Below are positions 42,809-53,555 of a stretch of 64,000 nucleotides of DNA, one piece after another. Source of the stretch: Thereva unica (taxonomy: Eukaryota; Arthropoda; Insecta; Diptera; Therevidae); the NCBI GenBank assembly GCA_949987705.1, contig OX465283.1, forward strand, positions 73,603,720 through 73,667,719, given 5' to 3'. The translations under genes and the position numbers were made by a program. The notes under the pieces were generated by a model. The model was given only the letters and a program-made list of their open reading frames with translations. It ran no database searches and was not told where the DNA came from. How positions within the stretch are numbered: position 1 is the stretch's first letter; each line of letters opens with the position of its first letter.

Positions 42809-45202
42809 CAGAGCTGGCGCTTTGGGTTTTTGCGCCCGGTGCACTTTGCCATTTTGCGCCCCATAAGCTGTTCATTTTTGAACGCAGTGAAGGACAATGA
42901 AAAAGAGACAAACACCAAAATTATCATAGTTTGCGCAAAATTTAAGATTACACCATAATAATGCGTATAACATAAAAAAAAGATTAGACAGGAAGTTTCA
43001 CATGGGTCAACATTCAACCTACAAAAATCTGCTGAAAACGTCGTTTGCGACGAGAGTAAGCAAGAATGATGGAGCGGCAGATTTTTTGAACCTCGGAATT
43101 TTTTCACGGAAATTTTGAAACAACTTTTGACAGCTATGTAGTTGTTGTTTTTTGTCTCCCTTTTGCTAAGAAAAAATGTAATTTACGAAATGGTAATATT
43201 TAAAAGCAACAACAACAAGCTAAAGCATTCAAACTATGGCTGTGTTTTTTATTGAACTGGCTGGTTCTTCGCCATATAAAACCAAAAACCCAGGTTCTAT
43301 CGAGGTCTATCTGGGTCTCTATCGAGGTTACTGAGAAATTTTAAAATTTCCCTGCTTTCCAGAATGCGGCCAACTTCAAGCCGGAGGAAAAATGTCAATA
43401 AAATTTTGTAAATAAAGTGAGTTGGGCTATGATAAAACACAAATTTGTATTTATTAGGATGACTAGTTTTGTAAAACCTAATTTAATATATTTTACAGAA
43501 AGGGAAGAACTTAAAGAGCCAAACAAACAATATAAGTCAGAGAATGATCTATAAGCAGTTCCAAGTGTTAGACAAATTGTGGGAGAAGTTTTAAAGCAAC
43601 AGCTTTTACTATATCGAGGGTTTCCTGCCAGAAGGGCGTATCAACAAAAACATGGATTTAGAGGCTTCAATAAAAACATTTCAAAAATCGGTGAATTTTT
43701 TTTTTCTTATTGCTTATCATCGAAAATAAATGTTTTTAGGCGTATGTTTTGGATACTTTTATTCACTTGATGAGTTTTGTCAAAACAAACCGTAAAAAAT
43801 TTAATAATGTTTATACGCTCAAAATCGCGATTTTGTGGATAGGCCCTTCTGGCAGGAAACCCTCGATATAATTCCCATTTTCTTGGGCAATGACTTCAAG
43901 GTCCAATTTATTATCTCATATTACTGTGACATGCAAATTCTCTCATTCGGTTGATACAACTGGCAAGCTTTATGACAAACATTTTCAGATAATTTCCGAA
44001 TTGAAAATTTCATTCTCGGGGCGGGAGCCTCAATTTCATGCACTTTAAGGCTTCGTTTGCAATTTCATATTTTGATTTTTTTATCGCCAGGCAGTAATAC
44101 CCAAATAATACGAGACAATATCCTCATGTGTGTCTCAATATTTAAAAAACCAAACTTTGTATTGAAAACCACAAATAACGCCGGCGAGAGTTGACGTTTC
44201 AGCTATTTATGATAAATACCCTGAAGATAGATTCAGTTGACGATTTGCAAAATTTCCCTTTGCCGTTCTTTTAATGAACTGAAAAATTCTCAAAACCCAG
44301 GTCATTAAAAAAACATGGCCTATAGTTTGTTGGAAAAATTGGCCTTTGTGAAAACCCCTGCGATTCTTCATCGAATTTCAGAAAGGAATGGACCATTACA
44401 GCCAATTTTTGTGTTAAACTAGCCATATTAATATGTTAAATAGAAATACTCCAGTTTCACGGGCGAACTTCGCAATTTCCAGCAAATTGGAGTACTGAAC
44501 TACAATTTTTCCCTGAGTTCCTATACATTTTCACATATTGAAATCAGGAAAAATAAAGCCAACAGTATATTAAATTGAGATTGAACGTAAAAGCTCGCTC
44601 AAAAGAGGAATAATATAACTGGAATAATGGAATATCATTCCAGTAATGCATTTCTAACTTCTAGCGAAAAAGTAACAACAGTTTCAAGCATTAACTGAAC
44701 ATGCCAGTCGGTGAAGTCACTTATACGGATTGAATTGAACTGAGGTTGGTGAAGCGGGGGTATAAACGAACAAATAAAAAAGATCAATTAAAGAAGAGTT
44801 CTCTCCACAAGGAGTTTTGTTCTTCTCATTTCGTTAATTTAGATACCTCTTTTAACAATTCTTGAAACAGAATTTAAAAGTGCAGCAACAGCGCCCTCAA
44901 ATTTATATCAATCAAGGTAAACAGCAATACACAATACAGAGCCATCGGAACAATATTTCCTTTGTGTGTGTGAATATGGCGCTTTTTACAGAATTTTCAA
45001 AAAGCGCTCCAAATAAATTTTTTTTTACGAATTTCTCGAATCTCGAAGCTGAAATCCCTGTAAACTTCTTGCACGAAGAGAAGTGCAGTTTTATCTTGCT
45101 GCACTTTACTGCACCTTCTTTCTTTAATTTTTTTTTAAAGTTTTAAAGTTTTTTTTTAAATCTTACTTTCGGAAATTGTTCCCGGTGCAAGCGCCGCCCC
45201 TG
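42809..45202. mobile_element. hAT-type element without transposase, 2.4 kb
   Basis: It begins CAGAGCTGGCGCTT and ends with the inverted AAGCGCCGCCCCTG. The flanks are a perfect 8-bp duplication, TTGATGAG, at 42801-42808 and 45203-45210. Subterminal CCCGGTGCA occurs near both ends. No transposase motif was found; the interior includes a MITE at 43611-43869, a piece resembling 16915-16990, and about 1.3 kb of unassigned sequence. It therefore depends on a transposase encoded elsewhere and may carry captured DNA. Confidence 0.9.
43611..43869. mobile_element. MITE, probably Tc1/mariner-like, nested in the hAT
   Basis: Inverted ends of about 32 bp (ATATCGAGGGTTTCCTGCCA at 43611, mirrored at 43838-43869) enclose 195 bases. 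The flanking TA fits a Tc1/mariner target. The open frame reading through the left end is not a gene. Confidence 0.85.
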
Positions 45203-45640
45203 TTGATGAGCACTTATGATGAGCTACTTCTTCTAGGTGATTTTAATTTATCCAATATTCAGTGGGTATTTGTCGAAGATGACGGTAACTACCTTCCTGA
45301 AGGCAGCCTTAATGCTAAGGAATCGTGCTTTCTCGATTCCTTATTCTTACTTGGCTTGAATCAAATGAGTGGTGTGACTAATGTGTTAGGAAGGCAGTTG
45401 GATCTTATATTCTTTACTGACTCAGTCAAGATGACTGTTGAGCCCAGTCCAGTAGTCATGACGACTGTTGACCCTCCTCTCTTGCCTAACTATTGCTTCA
45501 ATTCAGAGAATATTCCTTGTCCGGAGGTGGTAATCTATTCCTTTAATTATAAAAAGGCTAACTTTAATGAGCTATCATCTAAACTTGCCATGGTTGATTT
45601 CAACAATAGTTCAGTCAATTTGTCGTAAAATTAATAAAAA

Positions 45641-46524
45641 TGGTGCAAAAATTACCATAAAGGTCAAAGTTGGTAAATCGTTGGAGAATCATGTAAGGAA
45701 GCTTACTTTTGGATGGCCACCCGCTACTTGCTGTAGTTTTTTGGAGAACTCAAGAAAAGTGTCGAAAAAAGTGTTTTTCCATTTTTTTGCCCTTAAATAA
45801 TTTTTTTTCAGCTACGATGTAAATGGAAAAGTTGTTCCTTTTAATATTTACTACAACTTTTATTCAAACATTTTTTTATACAACCTATCATTACAAAGTT
45901 ATAGTGTAACACAGGCGTAAAGAACGCAGTGCTGCTAACGGTAATTTACTCGGTTCTATTTTGACTTTCTCCGGCATGTTGGTATTTTCATATTGGAATT
46001 TTCAAACTTTATCAAGCTGTAGCTCTAAAACGGTAAGTTGTATAAAATAAACTGGAAAAGTAAATCGTGGTGATAAAAATAAATTCTTTTAATACTTAAA
46101 AATGAATGCACTTTATAGTTTTCTTTTTTTTTCAAAGTTTTAATTGTAATTTCTGAAATTGCGCCCGGTGCAAGTACACTATTTGTACCTATGAAACATT
46201 CAGGCTGCGCAATACTAAGACCAGTTATTCGTCCGCAAGAGCAAGCCTTACAAAACTCCCCATATATTGCAAGGTTCTATGCGCTCAATCCTGTTCCATA
46301 TTATAACATATGTACACTTTTATATGTAAATATTAATAAAAATGAAACATGGCAGCTTGATGCACAAATTTTACTTTTTTATTAGAGATGCCCTTTTTTC
46401 TTTATGATGTTAGCTTGCGGGCGGCGGCCATACACTCAGGCGCGGCCCTGGTAATATAACTTACTTAAGTGTAAAAACCACCAGTTAACGAATGAAAGAA
46501 GAAGTGTAAAAAATGCTGGCACTT
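45641..46524. other. No gene; hAT-related end fragments
   Basis: GCGCCCGGTGCAAG near 46160, preceded by an A/T run and GGAAATTG-like bases, resembles the right subterminal part of the hAT at 42809-45202. CAGGCGCGGCCCTG near 46436 resembles another hAT end. Full elements could not be delimited. Confidence 0.4.
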
Positions 46525-46670
46525 AGTAGTGACTCATTTGGAGGATATCTATACGCTCTGTAGATGGCTTCTTCAGCTTTAATTGCGTTTATGGATTTCC
46601 GATTAAACCAAATATTCGACCGAGGCATTATAGGGTTGGTAAAATGAGGAACAAATGTATTCCCGCCAGA
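46525..46670 (-). pseudogene. LINE linker fragment of the CR1-like family
   Basis: The segment aligns base by base, with substitutions, to 11805-11940. Landmarks are GATTTCCGATTAAACCA against CTCCCGATTAAACCAT, and AATGAGGAACAAATG against AATGGGGAATGAACAAATG. It is the linker upstream of the reverse transcriptase, truncated on both sides. Confidence 0.75.
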
Positions 46671-48078
46671 TTAATGTTGATGGCGCAGAGAGCAACAGAG
46701 TTGGCGTTCTTATTACGAAAACACAATCCCCAGTTATTGGCTTGAAAGAAAATAATAACCAATAATACCCATAACACCAGACAGATCATTTAGGAGCTCA
46801 GAGAAACTTTTAGGTTTATTTACTTTTATTAAGTGCGATAAAATCGAAGCATCCTTTCAAGAATTTCACTACCACGTTCTCATTGCACCAATTGCTAGAG
46901 AACACCCTAACCTACTCTATTTTTCCCTCAGCTTCAAGCCTCTACCAATCCCCGCTGTTCACACCCGAACGGACCTCTCCAGTTCGAAATTATTTGGCTT
47001 TTACTTTTCCGGTAAAAAATAAGAGCACGTCTAACATTCTCCTTTGGCACTCATTTCACATTCTGAATTCCGATCAGGCTGCATAAAAGGAGGAGCTGTG
47101 AAGCATAAGAAACAACTTTTTACCTGCCCGATGTTAGGAGCCACCTAAGGAAGTTGGGAAGGTGGAATCGAGGAGGTTTGGGTGGTGGAAATAAACTTTG
47201 AATCGGCCTCTGTACAGCTCCCTTTATAAACATAATAAAAAGCTCCTAGGGAGCCGGTTTTATTGCATGAGAAGGATGTAGTTAGGCAAAGTTTTCTCAC
47301 GTGCGCCAGGATTTGAAATATTGCCGCACACACATAGCCATGCACCAAGTGTACCCCAGAGAAAGGGTGAAAAAATAAAGAGGAGTTCCTGTGCAATTTG
47401 TATTGGGATATAGAGGAGGACAATAGTCAACATTTCACTTGTGGAATATTTACACAAAAGCTGTGCATAACGAAGGTGACTTTAGGCAGGGACTTTGGGA
47501 CAATCAATTTTAGGGAAAGGTACTCGGAATTTTGCAGTTGTTTAACTAGCTTAAGGATCTACTTCGCAGTTCGGGGAAAATTGTATTCAAATCGATTTTA
47601 GTACGTCGCAGTTGGTTCCATTTTAGATCGCAAGACCAATATAAAATCGATTCTTTTGGCATTAGCATGATAAAGGAGGGAATGAACTTTTTACCCTCTG
47701 TAATATCAAGTACAAATTCGCCCAAGTCGAAAGACCATACCAAAGCGGGAAATTGGAACCGCACAAATCGCCAAACAGATTTTTTTAAGAATTCACACAA
47801 GTGGATACAAAGACGAAGAGGCATACAGCTGCGTGGAATTGATCCACGGACCCCTCGGATGGTAGTCTCATGTCTGAATAAATTTAAAGAATATTTGAAA
47901 CTTTTTTACGTGAAAGACTAAAGAGCATAGAGTTTGTATTGTCGACGGTTCTTTATTTGAGTGCAATATCAGACAGCAACAGTTAAAAAGAAGAGTGAGA
48001 CAATAACAAGTTTTTATGGAACTTGGCACCACTAATAAGTTAATAATCTTAGAAACTACCGTAGTCCTAGAACAACAG
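46671..48078. other. No confident gene
   Basis: The minus-strand frame 47546-47824 (92 codons) is fairly codon-like but has no recognised domain and no clear splice sites. A tRNA-like B box (GGATCAATTCC on the minus strand) lies near 47845. The rest shows nothing. Confidence 0.35.
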
Positions 48079-48563
48079 GGGGCCTCGGTAGTCTAGGGGT
48101 AAGGCGACTGCTATTCCAAAGGTCCTGGGTTCGAATCCCGGCCAGCCCCACGGTCCTTCGCGTTTTCCAATTTCCCACCCACATAACTTTCCTTCTTTCT
48201 TCTCCCCTCTTTACATTCCTGATTCCTCCTGTCATAGCCTTCGCTAGTCCTTCCTCGCTCCACCAAGCGCATGCCATCGGTTGGCTGATGAGATTCATCT
48301 CGTTTCAGGAGGCATAACACTCCAGCGAGTTGTTGTTTCTCAAAATGCCCCGATGCCAGAGTCGCGAAATGGTTGGAAATATGTATGTGGAATAAAAAAT
48401 ATCGCGGCTAGGTTGTGGCAGCTCCTTCCAACTTATCTTTCTCTCTTTCTACTCTCTATCTTCCAGCTAGAGCTGCTGTTCGACATTCTAGACGAAAAAA
48501 GTAGATTGTCGAACAGTACAAAGGGGCTTTCCCTAAGCCTCTAGTCTATCACATAAAAAAAAA
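48079..48563 (+). repeat. tRNA-derived SINE, full length (485 bp)
   Basis: Same family as 27313-27779: head GGCCTCGGTAGTCTAGGGGT, B box GGTTCGAATCC, shared body and A-rich tail. The tRNA-like head has lost a few bases between the boxes relative to the other copy. Confidence 0.9.
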
Positions 48564-48774
48564 CTGCCTTTGTGGAATACAGCCATGCAGATGAACTGCG
48601 TCCAGGCGACGAGTTTCCAAAAGCTTGAAACACCAAGGGCAAACGCCAAGATAATGTGGAAACTGGAACCACTAGCCTAAGCATACTTCAATTTAAACTC
48701 ACTACTGAGGTAAAAAATAAAACTATATTCTATTATGTGAAAACGCCAAGCTAATCAATTACCCTTTGTATTTC

Positions 48775-49444
48775 CAGTCGATCATGTCGTTATTGGGCGT
48801 AAGCTCACGAGTCTGGCACGCGCTTGTCTTATAGGACAGGAAGTAGTGTACGCTCATCAACGAAGTTGTGAAATGCGATGGAGGGGTTTAGTGCAGATCA
48901 TTAATAAAGATTAGGATAGTGTGGGTGGTACAATTGACCCTTGGGGAAAACCAGTCAAAACCGTGTAGGGGTTGGATTCCACCGCATCTAATACTATCTA
49001 AACCTCCATCTAATTCCTTAGAACTAAGTCTGTATCAGTAGCTTCAAGTTTGGTTAACAGAGAAAGGTGACATACTTTGCCAGAAGCCTTGGACATGTCT
49101 AAGGCAACCAAACCAGACTCGCCGAAGAGATGGTTACTTTGGTTGAGATGCTCGGTTAAACACACGAGGAAGTCGATAGTAGACCTTTTTGGTGGTCTAG
49201 CTGCGTATCTACTGCCCGTTGTGTATAATTTGGTTAGATTCCAGACATTCCATCAGCTTTCTATTCATTATTGTCTCCAAGATTCCGGAGAGAATAGACG
49301 TAATTGCTATTGGGCGGTAGTCATGGGGGTCGTTGAATTCACCGCAAAAAATTAAAGGCGAGCCCAATTTCTTAAGTACAATAGGAAAATATTGTCAAGG
49401 CCAAGGGACATTATGACGATAAGCTTTTTGAGAGACCTATACAC
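48775..49444 (-). pseudogene. LINE RT fragment of the CR1-like family
   Basis: Minus-strand sequence aligns with 10700-11470. Landmarks are TTGACCCTTGGGGAAAACC (QG.I motif), TGGACATGTCTAAGGCAACC (DISKAF motif) and AGAATAGACGTAATTGCTATT (the YRPIAITSIL region). Indels and stops break every frame. It is cut on the right at 49444 by a hAT left end. Confidence 0.85.
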
Positions 49445-49789
49445 CAGGGATGTTGCAGATATTCGCATCCGCATCCGCAATGCGGAGCTTCCTCATCGAT
49501 TTCGACATCTGCATCTGCATCCGCGGATGTTCATGCAGATGCATATGTAGGTCAGGTCGCGAAAAGAAAGAAATTGAATGGGCCGGCGAGTAGCGCGTGC
49601 CATGGGCACATGTTGATTGACCAATAGGAGCGAAAATTTCAGCGACAAGATTCAGCGTTTGTTACTTTTTATCATTTGTTTCTCGTAAATCAATCATAAC
49701 GTGTTTCATATGAACTTTTCAGTTTTTGAATGTAGTTGTGAGCAGTAGTAGTGAATACCTTGCAAAACATAGGGAGACATTATAGAGTC

Positions 49790-49928
49790 TACTGAATTAC
49801 AACCCCCTTGCTTTCATTGACTATGAGAAAGCATTCGACTCGGTCAATAGGAGCTTTATAAGGCAGGCACTACGGCAACGTGGACTGCCTGATAAAATAA
49901 TAGAATTGTTAAAAGCCCTATACATCAT
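49790..49928 (+). pseudogene. RTE-type LINE reverse-transcriptase fragment
   Basis: The + strand encodes IDYEKAFDSVNRSFIRQALR, then QRGLPDKIIELLKALY, the same piece as at 4044-4205 but slightly longer on the left. Confidence 0.85.
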
Positions 49929-49931
49929 CAT

Positions 49932-50345
49932 CATTGTGCACCTTTAATCCCTCATGGGACATAGGGCGGAAACAGTTGCTCTCCAGCGGACTCTGTTTTG
50001 CGCGACAGCTCCCAGTTCCGACCAGGATCTCCCAGTTGTTGCGGCTTCTGTTAGTAGAGTTCTCCTCCAAGTTTTTCTAGGTCTTCCGACTCGACGGGAT
50101 CCTTGCGGATTCCAGTCAAGGGCCTGTTTGGCTATATTTTCGTTTTCGCGTCGCAAGGTGTGGCGAACCCAATTCCATTTCCCTCGCCTGATTTGGTCTT
50201 CTATCCTTTCTTGGCCGGCACGGCGCCATAATTCTTCGTTTGAAACTCTATCCTGCCAGCGGATTTTTAGGATACGACGCAGGCATCTGTTGACGAAGAC
50301 ATGTAGACGCCCTGTGATGAATTGGGTGACTTTGTATGTTTCGCT
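49932..50345 (-). pseudogene. RTE-type LINE C-terminus
   Basis: Minus-strand residues 50156-49944 read RRENENIAKQALDWNPQGS, then RRVGRPRKTWRRTLLTEA and RVRWRATVSALCPMRD, the standard C-terminus of RTE-like LINEs. Upstream (50345-50160) decayed frames continue the thumb region (CLRRI.. and RWQDR-like). It converges with the + strand RT piece next to it, so the two 3' sides face each other. Confidence 0.85.
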
Positions 50346-50739
50346 TACTCTCTAACTTACTCTCGCAAGGGGCGTATCACCTCGTCTTTGCAAAATCATC
50401 TAAAATCGATGAACGCAGAAGAGTTTAGTTTGTTTGAAAACTCGAATAAAAAAAAACAATTGCAGAAAATAAAAGCTGACGCTGGTAAGTTTCTTCATAA
50501 AAAATAATTATTCTTAAATGTGGCACCTTATTGTTTACGCGATGTCTCCCTGCTCATTTTAAACCGATTTTGATAATTGTTTAGGGTTCCGTTCTAAAAT
50601 GGTGAAAAGGAACATTTATGGTGCGATTTGGTCCGTCTGCCTTCCAAAGCTTCCTATTTTAGCAATTACTAATGCTATGACTTATTTATCATCAATTTTT
50701 TTTGTTAGTTTTAGTTATAATTTTTGTGTATTTTTTTTT

Positions 50740-51810
50740 TTTTAGATAAAATCGTCACTCCTCTACAAGAGGCAAGGAAACAGCTCTCGTAAGAAGAAGA
50801 ACATAGTACTAAAGGAAAAGAAGTGGGACAATAATAATTTGAATTCGAAAAAAATTGACAAACTCATTGGAGAAATGATCGCACTTCAATAATTACCTTT
50901 TAACTTAGTAGAGGGGCTTTCTTTTCGCAGAATAATGCAAGAGTTAACACCAAGATATAATTTTAGAGGGCGCAGTTTTTTACTGATTTTGTTTGCAAGA
51001 AACTATATGGCAAAGTGGCTGAAAAAGTTGTTGTTGCAGTTGTTTACATTCTCAGGAAAACACAAAAACAGTCAAACAAAAATGTAAGAAAATTTCGACT
51101 CATTTTAACCATTCCACACTATCACTCAGAATTCGGGACTCCAGGAATCAACCACATTTCAAAGTGTTCAAGGATTGTATAACGCGATGGAACAGCACAT
51201 TTTATGTTTGAGCGTTTTTTAGAGGTAAAGGATGCCTTAGGTCTATATTTCAATGACAGTGAGTGTGAGATTGTGCCTATTTTGCCAGAAGAGTGGAAAA
51301 TCATTGAATGTTGTGTTGAGCTATTGAAACCTCTCGAGGAAGCCACGCGGGAACTAAGCAGCTCTTATGTCCTTATTTCATCTGAAATTCCATTAATTTA
51401 AATGCTCGGAAAAAACTTGATGACTGTTTAACAAGATCACACGATTCAATTCAACTGGCCGTCACAAGTCTGAAGACTGAACTCTCAGCAAAGTTTTCTA
51501 CTTTGTTGGATGAGAAAGATTTTCATGCTATCACCACCTACTTAAACATTCCCTATAAGCACAAGTTTTTCACCCCAGTGACCGAGGAGAAGATTAAAGA
51601 AGATATTTTGAAGATAAGAAACACTGAGGGTAACTTTTCAGCTCCTCTTAATTTCGAAGAGGCTAAAAGAATGAGAATGAGTGATTCCTCGGAAATAGAT
51701 ACGGACCAACTAGGGACGTCCGATATTATTAGAAAGCCATGCTTAAAAAATTATCTTCTATGATGCTGGATTCGTCAACTGAAGATGAGAGTGAAGAAAC
51801 GCCAGAAAAC
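50740..51810 (+). pseudogene. hAT transposase remnant (BED-type), internally deleted
   Basis: Across frames the + strand shows LPFNLVEGLSFRRIMQELTP, then RYNFRGRSFFTDFV, the region after the BED finger. After a large gap come DGTAHFMFERFLEVKDALGL, then LPEEWKIIECCVELLKPLEE and ATRELSSSYVLISSEIP, then KFSTLLDEKDFHAITTYLNI. This order is that of ZBED-like hAT transposases, but the catalytic middle between about 51030 and 51150 is missing and the dimerisation domain is not seen. The reading changes frame several times. Confidence 0.8.
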
Positions 51811-51867
51811 GGGAGTGGAAGGCATTGCTATCTTACCGTAATAGAAAGAGGGCCAATATAAATGAAA

Positions 51868-52054
51868 ATCCACTTAAATGCGCTTTGTTGGAGCGGGGAA
51901 GGGAGTGAAGGCTATGATAGAGGAATCAGCAAGACGGAAGAAGAAAGAAGGAAAATTATGTAGGTGGGGAAAATGGGAAAGGCGAAGGACCGTGGCGCTG
52001 CCAGGATTCGAACCCGGGACCTCTGGGATGGTAGTCTGGCGAGACTACCGAGGC
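51868..52054 (-). repeat. SINE 5' fragment, reversed and 3'-truncated
   Basis: On the minus strand this begins with the tRNA-like head (GGCCTCGGTAGTCT, B box GGTTCGAATCC) and runs to the CGCTCCA..AAAGCGCAT segment, where it stops. It keeps the head and lacks the 3' body and tail found in the two full copies. Confidence 0.88.
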
Positions 52055-53555
52055 CCATATAGAATATATCTATAGTTGCGCCATATTTACATAATACTTA
52101 CTACGTAGTAAAATGCTCACATTTAACATAGTAGCAGCTCATAGTACATAGCACTAGCACATAGTACATAGTATAGTATATAATACATAGTACATACAAA
52201 GGTGTTGTGGAATAGGAACATTCTTCTTGATGCAGATAAGATAATCAAACTATCATTGATTTTCCTCTTGATGGAACTACAACAGTTTCTCAAGTTAATA
52301 TAATCTACTATAAGTAAACACTAGCCTATATCTTTTATTTTTAGATCGAACACGCACTCTCTCTGCATCCTCCAGCTTCCCGTAAGGACTACTAGCAACG
52401 GAAGCGTCATGTATATCTATGGGTTGCGGCGAGATCCTGAGGATCCTGTGCCTTCATATCCTCGTTATCAAAGAAATGACGTTTATCACATGAGCTACGA
52501 TGCAGGTAGAAAAAGTGGAGCACACCCAATCAAATATCAAAGAAATTTCTTGTTGTGAAGTACCTCCTTTAGATGACGAACTTCTTCACGTGAAAATCAT
52601 TATGGATCTGAAATTACATTTCGGCCCACGACATCTAGAAGCAATCTCATATTAGACCAGAAATTAATCCGCCATACTGCCGACTTGGGCTTGTTGTCAT
52701 TTTCACAAAATACTCGTGTGGTCTCATAATATGTAAAACCCCTGCAAATTCACTGCGGAGACAAGGCAAACCTACTTCTGGTTTTATCCACTGCTTTAAT
52801 CTATTTTTGCCATATTGATAAAGGAAAAATTCTGGAGACAATGAAAAATGGGTTGGATGGATGGGGCATCCGAGAAGTATACCTAGACTCTCCTGCTGGA
52901 TAAAGATACGAGTGGAATACAACGCCTTGCTACAAATATAGCAAGGACGACTGTGAAGTTTAAAAGCTGTTAAATTAGCATTTCCAGGAATTTTGTCTGA
53001 TTGCTCGAGCCATAATATTGCTGAAAAAAAGTTACAGAAATTACTTAAGATTTTAAGATTATACAAATTGTGGTTTTAAAATCCGCATAAGTGTCTGAGG
53101 CTTCTACCGAAATTAGGCTATCATTGGAAATGTAGTAATTATCATAAAGGAAAATAGTCCCACTAATCTGAAGTGGAAAAGAATGACAATAATGAATTAA
53201 TATGGTAATTTAAAGAAAATTATTGTTATTGAATCTACGATTATTTAAATGGGGCTTTCTATCTAATCTCTATCTAATATTTAATCGTTTTTTAGTAATG
53301 CTTTTATTAATTAGAGTTTTTCAGTTAATTTTATGATATAGACTTGGTTTTCTGGAGCTATATTAAATTTTAATTCTTCTTCTCGATAAAGAACACTAAT
53401 CGCTTGACTACTAGGTTTCTGTGTGGTCAATCCAGGGCCGTTCTAAGATATTCGGCTAACAAAAACAATTCGCCCCTATTCATAAAAAAATACACGGTAT
53501 GTCTAGCGGGAGCAATGAGCGTCAGAACGGAAGACAAAAGTAGTAACTGAACAAA
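52055..53555. other. No confident gene; microsatellite and one possible exon
   Basis: 52130-52197 holds an imperfect ACATAGT repeat. On the minus strand, 53020-52647 is open for about 124 codons right after TTTTTTTCAG, a good splice acceptor, and includes CYICSKAL and GCPIHPTHFSLSPEFFLY. I cannot assign a family, and no upstream exon was found. It is the best remaining host-exon candidate but is weak. Confidence 0.35.

Larger units (their letters stand above)
42385..45640 (+). pseudogene. LINE endonuclease (CR1-like family), split by a hAT insertion
   Basis: The left part (42385-42808) reads YYQNVRRARSKLKTF, then ASGLDAIAFTKTWLH, RDRHTD and CCYIPPDM across frames, the N-terminus of a LINE AP-endonuclease. 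The right part (45211-45640) continues with TYDELLLLGDFNLSNIQWVF, then ESCFLDSLFLLGLNQMS and LDLIFF. The endonuclease GDFN motif is thus on the far side of a 2.4-kb insert. The frame fits when the insert and one 8-bp target copy are removed. The right part stops near YSFNYKKANFNELSS, before the reverse transcriptase. Frameshifts exist in the left part independent of the insertion. Confidence 0.88.
49445..51810 (+). mobile_element. hAT element, decayed, interrupted by LINE pieces
   Basis: CAGGGATGTTGCAGATATTC at 49445, followed by GCATCCGCATCCGC, is a typical hAT left end and cuts a LINE. A BED-type hAT transposase remnant follows at 50740-51810 in the expected orientation. LINE pieces at 49790-50345 lie in between. 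The right end was not found; a SINE fragment starts at 51868, so 51810 is only the limit of recognisable transposase. Confidence 0.6.

Noticed and set aside
43579..43770. 63-codon + frame
   Set aside because: It reads through the inverted end of a MITE and has no domain.
47546..47824. 92-codon minus-strand frame as a gene
   Set aside because: No family, start context or splice signal could be supported.
49790..50345. Twin-priming inversion of one LINE copy
   Set aside because: The two pieces converge at their 3' sides, whereas twin priming leaves them diverging from their 5' sides.
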